Assembly: GCA_049671305.1 (NCBI GenBank)
Contig: JBATUR010000061.1
Span: 1 to 14,678, forward strand
Length of the DNA: 14,678 nt
Direction of reading: 5' to 3'
Source: CADCTM01 sp049671305
Lineage (GTDB): Bacteria; Cyanobacteriota; Cyanobacteriia; Cyanobacteriales; Coleofasciculaceae
This document shows positions 7,298 to 14,294 of the stretch, piece by piece. The stretch's first letter is position 1. Every line of letters begins with the position of its first letter. A program made the translations under genes and the position numbers. The notes beneath the pieces are model-generated. The model was not told where the DNA came from, did not search any database, and worked only from the letters and a program-made list of their open reading frames with translations.

Positions 7298-7330
7298 AGA
7301 TCCCCGACTTCTTCAAGAAGTCGGGGATCT
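7298..7330. repeat. 33-bp near-perfect palindrome
   Basis: AGATCCCCGACTTCTT (7298-7313) and its exact reverse complement (7315-7330) flank a single C. It lies in the space between the divergent peptidase and TetR genes, 79 bp upstream of the peptidase start and 95 bp upstream of the preferred TetR start. I know this palindrome type as a dispersed intergenic repeat in filamentous cyanobacteria, so a repeat is more likely than a dedicated operator. Its place between two promoters means a regulatory effect cannot be excluded. Confidence 0.8.
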
Positions 7331-7425
7331 GCCTCACCTTTTCAATTTGTGAGAAACTGTAAAGGTTTTTGGGTTTATGGGCTAACCTGTTGCACAATAA
7401 CGCTACACATGAAAGTTTTACTGCA

Positions 7426-8037
7426 ATGCGAATCTTAAACCACCCTCCTCAATCAGAGACAGAGACAAAGCAACGCATCCTCAAAGCGGCGCTGCGTCTG
7501 TTTGCCTCTAGGGGGTATGACGGCACAACCACCCGTGAGTTAGCAAGTGCAGCAGGTGTTGCAGAAGGTACCTTATTTCGTCACTTTGAAAATAAGAAGG
7601 CAATTTTAATTGAGGTAGCAACACAAGGTTGGGTAGAAATCTTAACCGACTTGCTCACAGAATTAAGCGAAATGGGCAGTTATAAGGCAGTAGCACAGGT
7701 AATGCGCCGGCGGATGCTGCGGATGCGTGAAAGTGCCGATCTGATGAAGGTTTGTTTTACAGAGGCGCAATTTCATCCAGAATTACGCGATCGCATTCAG
7801 TCAGATGTCATAGTCAAAATGACTGATGTTGCCGAAGCTTTCTTTCAAACCGCAATGGATCGAGGCATCTACCGCCGCACCAACCCCAAAATTGTCGCTC
7901 AGGTATTCCTAGGAATGTTTGCTGTTGCCGGTTTTAGCCACGATACCATTATGCCTGGAACCTCACCCCAAGCCATGCAAGAAATGGCAGAAGGCATTGC
8001 CGATATTTTCCTTAATGGTGTTTTGGTAAAAGAATAA
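7426..8037 (+). CDS. TetR/AcrR family transcriptional regulator
   Basis: From the ATG at 7426 the protein has 203 residues, the usual TetR length. The N-terminal helix-turn-helix domain (about 14-62) shows the classic pattern KQRILKAALRLFASRGYDG, then TTTRELASAAGVAEGTLFRHFENKKAI, in which GVAEGTLFRHF is the recognition helix region. The C-terminal part is helical and would bind an unknown ligand and form the dimer. The frame is open further upstream, with a TTG at 7369, but those 19 extra residues do not resemble the family and run close to the palindrome, so I reject them. The gene is divergent from the peptidase pair, so it may repress that operon, itself, or both. It ends 18 bp before the convergent DUF4332 gene. 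Confidence 0.92.
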   Translation: MRILNHPPQSETETKQRILKAALRLFASRGYDGTTTRELASAAGVAEGTLFRHFENKKAILIEVATQGWVEILTDLLTELSEMGSYKAVAQVMRRRMLRMRESADLMKVCFTEAQFHPELRDRIQSDVIVKMTDVAEAFFQTAMDRGIYRRTNPKIVAQVFLGMFAVAGFSHDTIMPGTSPQAMQEMAEGIADIFLNGVLVKE

Positions 8038-8055
8038 CAGCATCAAGCGATCGCC

Positions 8056-8463
8056 TTAGCGTACAGCTTGTGCTTGCTTAATCCAACCCGCCACCACATC
8101 TACCTGTGGACAGAGATCTCGACGCTGCAGCATTGCCACCTGCAAGCGTAAAATTTGCTTGTGTAATTTATAAGCCGGAGTTTGTGCCAACTGCGCCACA
8201 GAGCAAATGCCTGCGTGTAACAATAACCCCGAATAGCGACAACCGATGCCCGGAATTCTTGCCAAATCAGCCAGCGCCACCCATTTATTAACATAATTAT
8301 CCTTAACTTGCAACTGACTTGCCAGGACTTGCCGTAATTGAGGCGTCCTGGTTTTTTGCAGCAACTGCCCAGTTGTTGTAATATCAAGCGATTGTAATTT
8401 AGAGCAATCGTGATCACTTAAACCAGGTAAATCCTCAATCGCCCAATCAGCAGTAGGAGACAT
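8056..8463 (-). CDS. DUF4332 helix-hairpin-helix protein
   Basis: This small cytosolic protein (135 residues from the preferred start) has two helix-hairpin-helix-like units. The first, around 9-35, contains IEDLPGLSDHDCSKLQSL. The second, around 66-95, contains LARIPGIGCRYSGLLLHAG. The combination with the C-terminal LRLQVAMLQRRDLCPQVDVV matches the cyanobacterial DUF4332 family as I know it. Helix-hairpin-helix units usually bind the DNA backbone without sequence specificity, but the function of this family is not established. I chose the ATG at 8463 because GAGGG lies 7 nt upstream and the protein then starts MSPTADWAIEDL. A start at 8544 would add 27 residues that do not fit the family. 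It converges with the TetR gene, with a HIP1 site in the gap. Confidence 0.85.
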   Translation of the reverse strand: MSPTADWAIEDLPGLSDHDCSKLQSLDITTTGQLLQKTRTPQLRQVLASQLQVKDNYVNKWVALADLARIPGIGCRYSGLLLHAGICSVAQLAQTPAYKLHKQILRLQVAMLQRRDLCPQVDVVAGWIKQAQAVR

Positions 8464-8645
8464 AACAACACCCTCAAAAATTTGTCTATATTTAAATTTT
8501 GACAAAAATCCCCACAATTGAAAATTAATGAGCCCAAATCTCAATTCTTGAGAAATATTTGGAAACCGAGAAATTCCCGAATAATTTTTGAAAACATCGT
8601 GATAACTTTAGAGGCAACGTTTCGCGCTCAAATTCGGTACTCGGC

Positions 8646-9326
8646 ATGGAAAAAATCTCCACACTATCGGCTCCAGAGCCTGAAAACAAGTGCTTGGGCA
8701 GCCTGTTTCTGAAACTAGAAGCAATTGTAGTTAATCCCGTAGCAGGACAGCAACCGCAACAAATCAAACTCTACTTAACCATACAGTTCAAAGAGCAGCG
8801 AGAACTACTAGTTGGCGGTCATATTAAATTTGGTCTTAAAGGCGGTAAACTGCGTGTCAAACTCAAAAATGCCGCAATTCCCGCTACATCTGATCAATTA
8901 GGACGTTCCTACGAACTAGCTGTTCATAAAAAGCCACCCTTAGCAAGTATCCCTCAAAACTCGGAAATTCCAGTCAACCTGCCCAGCCAAACAAACGAAC
9001 TACAGTTAATCTCCTGTAAAGTAGCGGTAAGAGGTACACCCACACGTCCTGTTTGGATTTTTCAAGTAGATAAAGATGGCTCAGTGTTGAAAGGCGTCTT
9101 AAAAAATACTAGCTTGGCAACCCTCGATATTACAGAAAAACCCTGCTACATAGAAGCCACTTTTGAAGTTGCACCACGAGATATCCATTTGAGTGAAGCA
9201 GAAGGGTTGTGGCCCAAAAACATCAGTAAAAAGAAAAGTGTAGTCATTGAAAGAGCGATCATTCGTCGCTTTTTAGAGCTAAAACTATCGCCCTATCTGA
9301 GTCGGCAAATAATGCGTTATGACTAA
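8646..9326 (+). CDS. Protein of unknown function, coupled to a pentapeptide-repeat protein
   Basis: I do not recognise this 226-residue protein. Residues 18-85 look rich in beta strands (FLKLEAIVVN, IKLYLTIQF, GGKLRVKLKN). The middle part also appears beta-rich, and the C-terminus (about 195-226) is a basic helical tail containing KKKSVVIERAIIRRFLEL. No signal peptide or membrane segment is visible. The ATG at 8646 has no strong ribosome site. Its last 8 nt overlap the start of the pentapeptide-repeat gene (the ATGACTAA junction), so the two proteins are probably translated together and may act in one complex. The 182-bp region upstream, shared with the divergent DUF4332 gene, contains a small palindrome TCTCAAttcTTGAGA at 8539-8553. 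Confidence 0.75.
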   Translation: MEKISTLSAPEPENKCLGSLFLKLEAIVVNPVAGQQPQQIKLYLTIQFKEQRELLVGGHIKFGLKGGKLRVKLKNAAIPATSDQLGRSYELAVHKKPPLASIPQNSEIPVNLPSQTNELQLISCKVAVRGTPTRPVWIFQVDKDGSVLKGVLKNTSLATLDITEKPCYIEATFEVAPRDIHLSEAEGLWPKNISKKKSVVIERAIIRRFLELKLSPYLSRQIMRYD

Positions 9327-10125
9327 TGAAAGTTTTCGCCGAGAGGTTCAAAAAATAATTCAGCAAATTATGGAAGCAAATACCCAAGATTTTTCGGAAT
9401 TATTAGAAATTGTAGGTCTTAATCTTGCTGAAGATTTTGTTGGTGTAGACCTCAGCGGACAAGACCTTAGTAACGACAATTTGAGTGGTACAAATATGAG
9501 TGGTGCAACACTCAATGAAGCCGATCTTAGTAGTACCAATCTTAATGGCGCAAACCTCAAAGGAGCTGACTTAAGTAGTGCCAATTTAACCGAAGCTGAC
9601 TTAAGTTTAGCCAACCTCAAAAAAGCTGACCTCAGTATGGCTGACTTGAGCGAAGCTTGTTTAATTAGTGCAAATTTGAGTGGTGCCGACTTGGTAAGTG
9701 CTGACTTAAGGCGCGCCGACTTGAGTGGTGCAGACCTCAAAAAAGCCGACCTCAGCCTTGCTGACTTAAGCGGTGCTTGTTTGATTAGTGCCAATTTGAG
9801 CGGTACTTGTTTAATTAGTGCCAATCTTAGTGGTGCAAATTTGAGCGGGGCAAATTTGAGCGGGGCAAACTTAATGAATGCCAATTTGCTCAATGCTAAC
9901 TTGTTAAATGTTAACTTGAGCAGTGCAAATTTACGGCGTACAAATTTGGTAAATGCCAACTTGATTAGTGCTTTTTTAACTAAAGCCAATCTAAACGGAG
10001 CAAACTTGAAAAATGTTAATTTAAGTTTAGCAAATGTTGAAAAAGCTTTATTTGGATATAATCAAGGGCTTTCTGACGAGATGAAGCGTGACTTAATTCA
10101 TCGTGGCGCAATCTTTGCCGATTAA
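9319..10125 (+). CDS. Pentapeptide-repeat protein
   Basis: This 268-residue protein has a helical N-terminal region (1-40), then about 41 uninterrupted pentads from residue 41 to 245. They follow the A(D/N)LSx pattern with Leu at the central position. The last part is a short cap, LSDEMKRDLIHRGAIF, of a kind often seen at the end of cyanobacterial pentapeptide proteins. Such repeats fold into a right-handed four-sided beta helix of four pentads per turn, here about ten turns. Known relatives range from DNA-mimic gyrase inhibitors to scaffolds, and nothing here fixes the role. Residues 101-125 and 141-165 are near copies, also at DNA level, pointing to a 40-residue internal duplication. The start overlaps the upstream unknown gene by 8 nt. 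No signal peptide is visible. Confidence 0.95.
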   Translation: MTNESFRREVQKIIQQIMEANTQDFSELLEIVGLNLAEDFVGVDLSGQDLSNDNLSGTNMSGATLNEADLSSTNLNGANLKGADLSSANLTEADLSLANLKKADLSMADLSEACLISANLSGADLVSADLRRADLSGADLKKADLSLADLSGACLISANLSGTCLISANLSGANLSGANLSGANLMNANLLNANLLNVNLSSANLRRTNLVNANLISAFLTKANLNGANLKNVNLSLANVEKALFGYNQGLSDEMKRDLIHRGAIFAD

Positions 10126-10233
10126 GCAGCATCAGTTTTCCTGGAACTTAATACAATTCCTGGAGTAGAACCTCTAACAAATGGTGGAAGTAATTTATTA
10201 AAGGTTTATGGCAATCTAAAACAAGAAAATTAA
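10126..10233 (+). other. Open stretch in frame after the pentapeptide stop; possible gene remnant
   Basis: Directly after the TAA of the pentapeptide gene the same frame stays open for 35 codons to a TAA at 10231-10233. It contains LELNTIPG, which resembles the ExNTxPG motif of D-alanine-D-alanine ligase type ATP-grasp enzymes. There is no start codon of its own. An opening of this length is not rare by chance, so this is either a decayed gene end or coincidence. The rest of the gap to 10250 shows nothing else. Confidence 0.2.
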
Positions 10234-10250
10234 ACCTCATAAATCAGATT

Positions 10251-10745
10251 ATGTCATCTTCGCTTAATCCGTCTAATAATCGCTTATTAATTGCTTCTGG
10301 TATCTTAATTGGTGCAGGTCTTTTGGCAGGATTTGTTGATGGTATTTTGCTCCACGAAATTTTGCAATGGCATCACATGATTACCAGTGTTCGACCTGCA
10401 ACAAATCTGCCTAATCTAGAACTTAATACTCTAGGAGATGGTTTATTTCATCTAGGCACATGGACGATGACGATGATTGGTGGCGTGCTGTTGTGGCGTG
10501 CTGGAGAACGGCGTGATGTAGCTTGGTCACCTAAAATATTTGGTGGTTCCTTACTACTTGGTGCTGGCTTATTTGATCTAATTGAAGGCATTATTGACCA
10601 TCAAATTTTGGGCATTCATCATGTTAAACCAGGTCCAAATCAGTTGGCTTGGGATATTGGTTTTTTGGTTTTTGGTGCAGTTTTAGCGCTAATTGGTTGG
10701 ATTATTTTAAGAAAGGGACAAAAGGAAGTTGCTACAGAAGTTTGA
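10251..10745 (+). CDS. DUF2243 membrane protein
   Basis: This 164-residue integral membrane protein has four predicted transmembrane helices, at about 11-32, 68-84, 97-115 and 133-153. The conserved signature GFVDGILLHEILQWHHM (27-43), DGLFHLGTW in the second helix region and EGIIDHQILGIHHV (112-125) match the DUF2243 family. Histidine pairs (HH) follow both family motifs near membrane boundaries and could bind a metal or haem, which is an inference because the family has no established function. The ATG at 10251 gives a sensible short hydrophilic N-terminus. The gene follows the pentapeptide gene after 125 bp and converges on the ABC ATPase gene, 57 bp away, with no good terminator in between. 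Confidence 0.88.
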   Translation: MSSSLNPSNNRLLIASGILIGAGLLAGFVDGILLHEILQWHHMITSVRPATNLPNLELNTLGDGLFHLGTWTMTMIGGVLLWRAGERRDVAWSPKIFGGSLLLGAGLFDLIEGIIDHQILGIHHVKPGPNQLAWDIGFLVFGAVLALIGWIILRKGQKEVATEV

Positions 10746-10802
10746 GGCTATTTTTTTAGATAAAATTTCTGAAGGCAAGTTGGTATTTTCCAGTTAGTAT
10801 CT

Positions 10803-11954
10803 TTAAGGATATAAAATATTACCCGTCCTTGGGTCAAAAACAAAAAGACGATCGCGACTACCGTAGGCTATACTCCGCTGGAAGAGTGATGCCAAAGACG
10901 ATCGCTCTTGATCAACCATACTTTCTATCTGAACATTAATATAATCACCCACAGCACCCCGCCAATCTGAACCGGCAATCACATTCAACACCACATCTGA
11001 ATGGGGTAAACTGCCACGAACTAAAACTTCACGCCCTAAAGGTTCCACAACCTTAATCTGCATCATCAATTGCAAATCATTGCTTACTGCCCCAATAGTC
11101 AAATGTTCCGGGCGAATTCCCAAATCAACCTGTTGTCCCTGGCTTAGTTGTAGCTGATTTTGCAGCGCCGTGGGACAAGGCAAAACCAGACTTTCTACCA
11201 AAAAACCTGCACCCGTAAAAGTGGCAGGAAAAACATTCATGGGTGGGTTGCCCAAAAAGGTTGCCACCATGCGGTTAGCAGGCTTACTATAAATCTCCTG
11301 TGGTGTGCCAATTTGTTGAATGCGACCACCTTGTAAGACTACAATTTGGTCAGCCAGTGTCATCGCTTCCACCTGGTCATGAGTGACGTAAATTGTCGTA
11401 ATGCCAACTTGTTGATGTAACTGCTTTAACAGCGCCCTGGTATCGTCGCGTAATTGGGCATCAAGATTAGATAGAGGCTCATCCAAGAGGAAAACTTGCG
11501 GTTGACGAGCGATCGCCCTCCCCAACGCTACACGCTGCTGTTGCCCTCCAGAGAGCTGTTTGGGCTTACGATCCAAAAGAGTCAAAATATCAAGCGATCG
11601 CGCTACAACTTCCACCCGTTGCTGAATCGTTGCCCGATCAACATTCCGCATCCGCAAACCAAAGGAAAGATTTTCCGCTACCGTCAGATGAGGATACAAG
11701 GCGTAGTTTTGAAAAACCATCGCCACATCTCGCTGCCTTGCGGGCAAATCATTAACCAAAGTATCGCCAATATAAAGATTGCCAGCAGTTGCCCCATCTA
11801 AACCAGCAATTATCCGCAAAATGGTAGATTTGCCGCAACCCGAAGGACCAACCAGCACCCAAAATTGACCATCCGGCACTTCAAAACTAATATCTTCAAC
11901 TGCCGCCACATCAGCAAAATTGCGGCTAATGCCTTCTAATCGAACCTTTGCCAT
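10803..11954 (-). CDS. ABC transporter ATP-binding protein, MalK/UgpC type
   Basis: This 383-residue cytosolic ATPase resembles those that power sugar, polyol or glycerol-3-phosphate uptake. All ATPase motifs are intact: Walker A GPSGCGKST (36-44), Q-loop Q82 in FQNYALYPHL, signature LSGGQ (134-138), Walker B VFLLDEP (154-160), D-loop SNLD (162-165) and switch His192 in THDQVEAMTLAD. A MalK-like regulatory OB/TOBE domain follows (about 240-365, including LGIRPEHL). No permease or binding protein lies next to it. ATPases of this type often serve several transporters encoded elsewhere, as MsmX does in Bacillus and GgtA is thought to in cyanobacteria, so the substrate is open. The ATG at 11954 gives the normal family N-terminus MAKVRLEGISRNF. 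Confidence 0.93.
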   Translation of the reverse strand: MAKVRLEGISRNFADVAAVEDISFEVPDGQFWVLVGPSGCGKSTILRIIAGLDGATAGNLYIGDTLVNDLPARQRDVAMVFQNYALYPHLTVAENLSFGLRMRNVDRATIQQRVEVVARSLDILTLLDRKPKQLSGGQQQRVALGRAIARQPQVFLLDEPLSNLDAQLRDDTRALLKQLHQQVGITTIYVTHDQVEAMTLADQIVVLQGGRIQQIGTPQEIYSKPANRMVATFLGNPPMNVFPATFTGAGFLVESLVLPCPTALQNQLQLSQGQQVDLGIRPEHLTIGAVSNDLQLMMQIKVVEPLGREVLVRGSLPHSDVVLNVIAGSDWRGAVGDYINVQIESMVDQERSSLASLFQRSIAYGSRDRLFVFDPRTGNILYP

Positions 11955-12315
11955 TTTTAATTGTGTTAAGCGCCTCGTGTCATCTTAAATCTTCTTTTGC
12001 TAGATTTTTGAGCAAAGTAAGATTATGCGATCGCGCTTCATCGTTGCTTGGTGCTGGTTTCTCTGTAGAGTAATCAAGATAGCGATCGCGCTTGCAATGC
12101 GTTCATAAATAAGGAAAACCATGACAAGTATGCACCTATTTCCTTTCATGAAGCTGCAAAACCAACAATTCCGTAATTTCCCGGTCAAAACTTGTCAAGA
12201 AAACTGCTAACAATAACATAGCCATCAACTGCCATTGTGTCTAAATGCAGCCATCACCATAATGTCACTGCTTTAGCCCAACTAATATTTCCTCGCTCGT
12301 TTAGGGTTAAAGAAA
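11955..12315. other. Divergent intergenic region between ABC ATPase and kinase genes
   Basis: This 361-bp AT-rich region should hold the promoters of the leftward ABC ATPase gene and the rightward kinase gene. Two HIP1 octamers lie 55 bp apart (12027-12034 and 12082-12089), each followed by GCTT. A 29-codon open frame with an AGGA-type ribosome site (12121-12210) is the only coding hint, and I do not believe in it strongly. I see no RNA gene, terminator or clear promoter hexamers. Confidence 0.5.
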
Positions 12316-14238
12316 GTGCCGCACAAAAAAGCCAGACGCAAGCCAAAATTAATAACCAGACTGGCATCAAGTAAAACAAAAGACAAGCAACCACAAGAGC
12401 TTAATGGTTTTTTTGACTTATCCTTAGACTTACTCTCGATCACTGGAGAAAATGGCTACTGGCAGCGCCTCAACCCAGCCTGGGAAAGCCTTCTCGGCTA
12501 TAGCACTCAAGAACTCTTGGCAACACCACAAATCGATTTTGTCCATCCTGATGACCAAGCCAGCACCCTTGCAGAGCTTGAAAAACTGACCCAGGGTATC
12601 GGAAAAACTCAATTCCAGAACCGTTACCGTTGTAAAAATGGCAGCTATTGCTATCTTGCCTGGAAAGTTGCCATCTGTCCGACTAGTCGGCGCTTGTATG
12701 GCACGGCACGGGAAATTAGCCAGCCAAGCGAGGAACAACTCAAAATCGCCCTCAGCTACAGCGAAAAACGCTACCAAGCCTTAATTGCCGCCACTGCCGA
12801 GATGATTTGGCACACCAATGCTGAGGGTGAATTTCTGAAGCCATCTAAATGGAATGCCTTTACTGGGCAAACTAACGAGGCTATGCAGGGTTGGGGCTGG
12901 TTAGAGGCAGTCCATGTTGAAGATCAAGCCCAAACTAAGAAAGCCTGGTTAAATGCGGTTGCCGAGGGTAGTTTATATCAAATTGAGCATCGCCTGCGAC
13001 GTTACGACGGAAAGTACCGCGACATGAGTATTCGGGCTGTGCCAATACGTGATGCTGATGGCATTCAAGAATGGTTGGGTATTTGTACAGATATAACTAA
13101 ATACAAACAAGCTGAGTCGGCTTTAATTCAAAACGGCGAGATGTTTTGCTTTTTATTAGAACATACACCAGTTGCGATCGCGATGTTTGATAAAGAGATG
13201 AAGTATCAATTAGTTAGTCGTCGCTTTTTGGAAAACTACAATCTTGATTACTCAAACATTGTAGGTAAAACTCATTATGATGTTTTTCCACAACTTCCAG
13301 CATCTTGGCAGAAAATTCACCAACGCTGTCTGCAAGGTGCCAGCGAACAATGTGAGGAAGATTTATTTGTTGGCATTGACGGACAACAACATTGGGAAAA
13401 ATGGGAAATTCGTCCTTGGACTAACAGCAACGGTGAAATTAGTGGCGTTATCTTAGTTACAGAAGTAATTACTGAACAAAAGCAAGCTAAAGAACAACTA
13501 CAACAACTTAATCAGAAGTTATTGCAATCTAATCGTGATTTAGAACAGTTTGCTTATGTTGCCTCCCATGACTTACAAGAACCTCTACGAGCTATCATTA
13601 GTTTTACCCAACTTTTTGCCCGAAAATATCAAGGTAATCTTGATGATCAAGCTGATAAATATATTAAATATATTGTAGATGGCGCAGCTCGGATGCAGCA
13701 GTTGATTGAGGATTTACTGGATTTTTCACGCATTGGCACTCATGGTAAAGATTTGCTGCCAATTGATTTGGAGATGATTATTGCTCAGGTTTGTAATAAT
13801 TTAAAAGTAGCAATTTCTCAAAGTCAAGTTGAAATCACTCATCAACCTTTACCGATGGTTATGGGAGATCAAACTCAACTGGTTCAGCTATTTCAAAATT
13901 TGCTTGCCAATGCTATTAAATTTCGTCAGTTGGAAACTCCTAAAGTTGAAATTAACGTGATACAAGAAGATGACAAATGCTTGATTTCTATCTCTGATAA
14001 TGGTATCGGCATTGCCGCAGAATATTTTGAGCGTATCTTCGTTATTTTCCAACGTTTGCATTCACGCAAAGAATATCCTGGTACAGGAATTGGTTTAGCA
14101 GTTTGTCAGAAAATTGTTGAGCGTCATGGTGGAAAAATCTGGCTAGAATCAACCTTGGGAGTTGGTACAACTTTTTATTTTACCCTTACTGTTACCGAGT
14201 CTATACATAATTATAATGACCTTAATTATAGCAATTAA
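12316..14238 (+). CDS. Soluble PAS-domain sensor histidine kinase, phytochrome-type catalytic core
   Basis: This 640-residue protein has three PAS-like sensor regions (about 30-135, 150-265 and 275-390), a coiled linker (385-412), a HisKA dimerisation domain with phospho-acceptor H418 in ASHDLQEPLRAI, and an ATPase domain (about 515-630). The ATPase has its N-box (N528 and N532 in QNLLANAIKF), G1 DNGIGI (561-566) and G2 GTGIGL (589-594). The kinase core, with EYPGTGIGLAVCQKIVERHGG, resembles that of cyanobacterial phytochromes, but no GAF chromophore domain or transmembrane helix is present. The signal is therefore probably cytosolic: redox, a small ligand or a partner protein. The start is GTG at 12316, with AGGG 9 nt upstream and a basic N-terminus. 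The response regulator gene begins 56 bp downstream and is the likely phosphate acceptor. Confidence 0.93.
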   Translation: MPHKKARRKPKLITRLASSKTKDKQPQELNGFFDLSLDLLSITGENGYWQRLNPAWESLLGYSTQELLATPQIDFVHPDDQASTLAELEKLTQGIGKTQFQNRYRCKNGSYCYLAWKVAICPTSRRLYGTAREISQPSEEQLKIALSYSEKRYQALIAATAEMIWHTNAEGEFLKPSKWNAFTGQTNEAMQGWGWLEAVHVEDQAQTKKAWLNAVAEGSLYQIEHRLRRYDGKYRDMSIRAVPIRDADGIQEWLGICTDITKYKQAESALIQNGEMFCFLLEHTPVAIAMFDKEMKYQLVSRRFLENYNLDYSNIVGKTHYDVFPQLPASWQKIHQRCLQGASEQCEEDLFVGIDGQQHWEKWEIRPWTNSNGEISGVILVTEVITEQKQAKEQLQQLNQKLLQSNRDLEQFAYVASHDLQEPLRAIISFTQLFARKYQGNLDDQADKYIKYIVDGAARMQQLIEDLLDFSRIGTHGKDLLPIDLEMIIAQVCNNLKVAISQSQVEITHQPLPMVMGDQTQLVQLFQNLLANAIKFRQLETPKVEINVIQEDDKCLISISDNGIGIAAEYFERIFVIFQRLHSRKEYPGTGIGLAVCQKIVERHGGKIWLESTLGVGTTFYFTLTVTESIHNYNDLNYSN

Positions 14239-14294
14239 TTGCCCAAGTTAGCAGGAAAAAACAGCGGACTTATGTCAACTTTTAGAGAGTAAAA

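Noticed and set aside
7369..7425. Longer TetR start at TTG 7369
   Set aside because: The extra 19 residues are unlike TetR N-termini. The ATG at 7426 gives the usual length.
8464..8544. Longer N-terminus for the DUF4332 protein
   Set aside because: The added 27 residues do not fit the family, and the good GAGGG ribosome site belongs to the ATG at 8463.
8539..8553. TCTCAAttcTTGAGA palindrome as an operator
   Set aside because: Six-base arms in a 182-bp AT-rich gap are easily found by chance, and no regulator is linked to it.
9360..9989. 209-codon open frame antisense to the pentapeptide gene
   Set aside because: It is a by-product of the regular pentad codons read on the other strand. The sense frame gives a clear known fold.
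11496..11801. 101-codon open frame antisense to the ABC ATPase gene
   Set aside because: It lies wholly within the strongly supported ATPase gene and has no recognisable product. The open frames opposite the peptidase and kinase genes were dismissed for the same reason.
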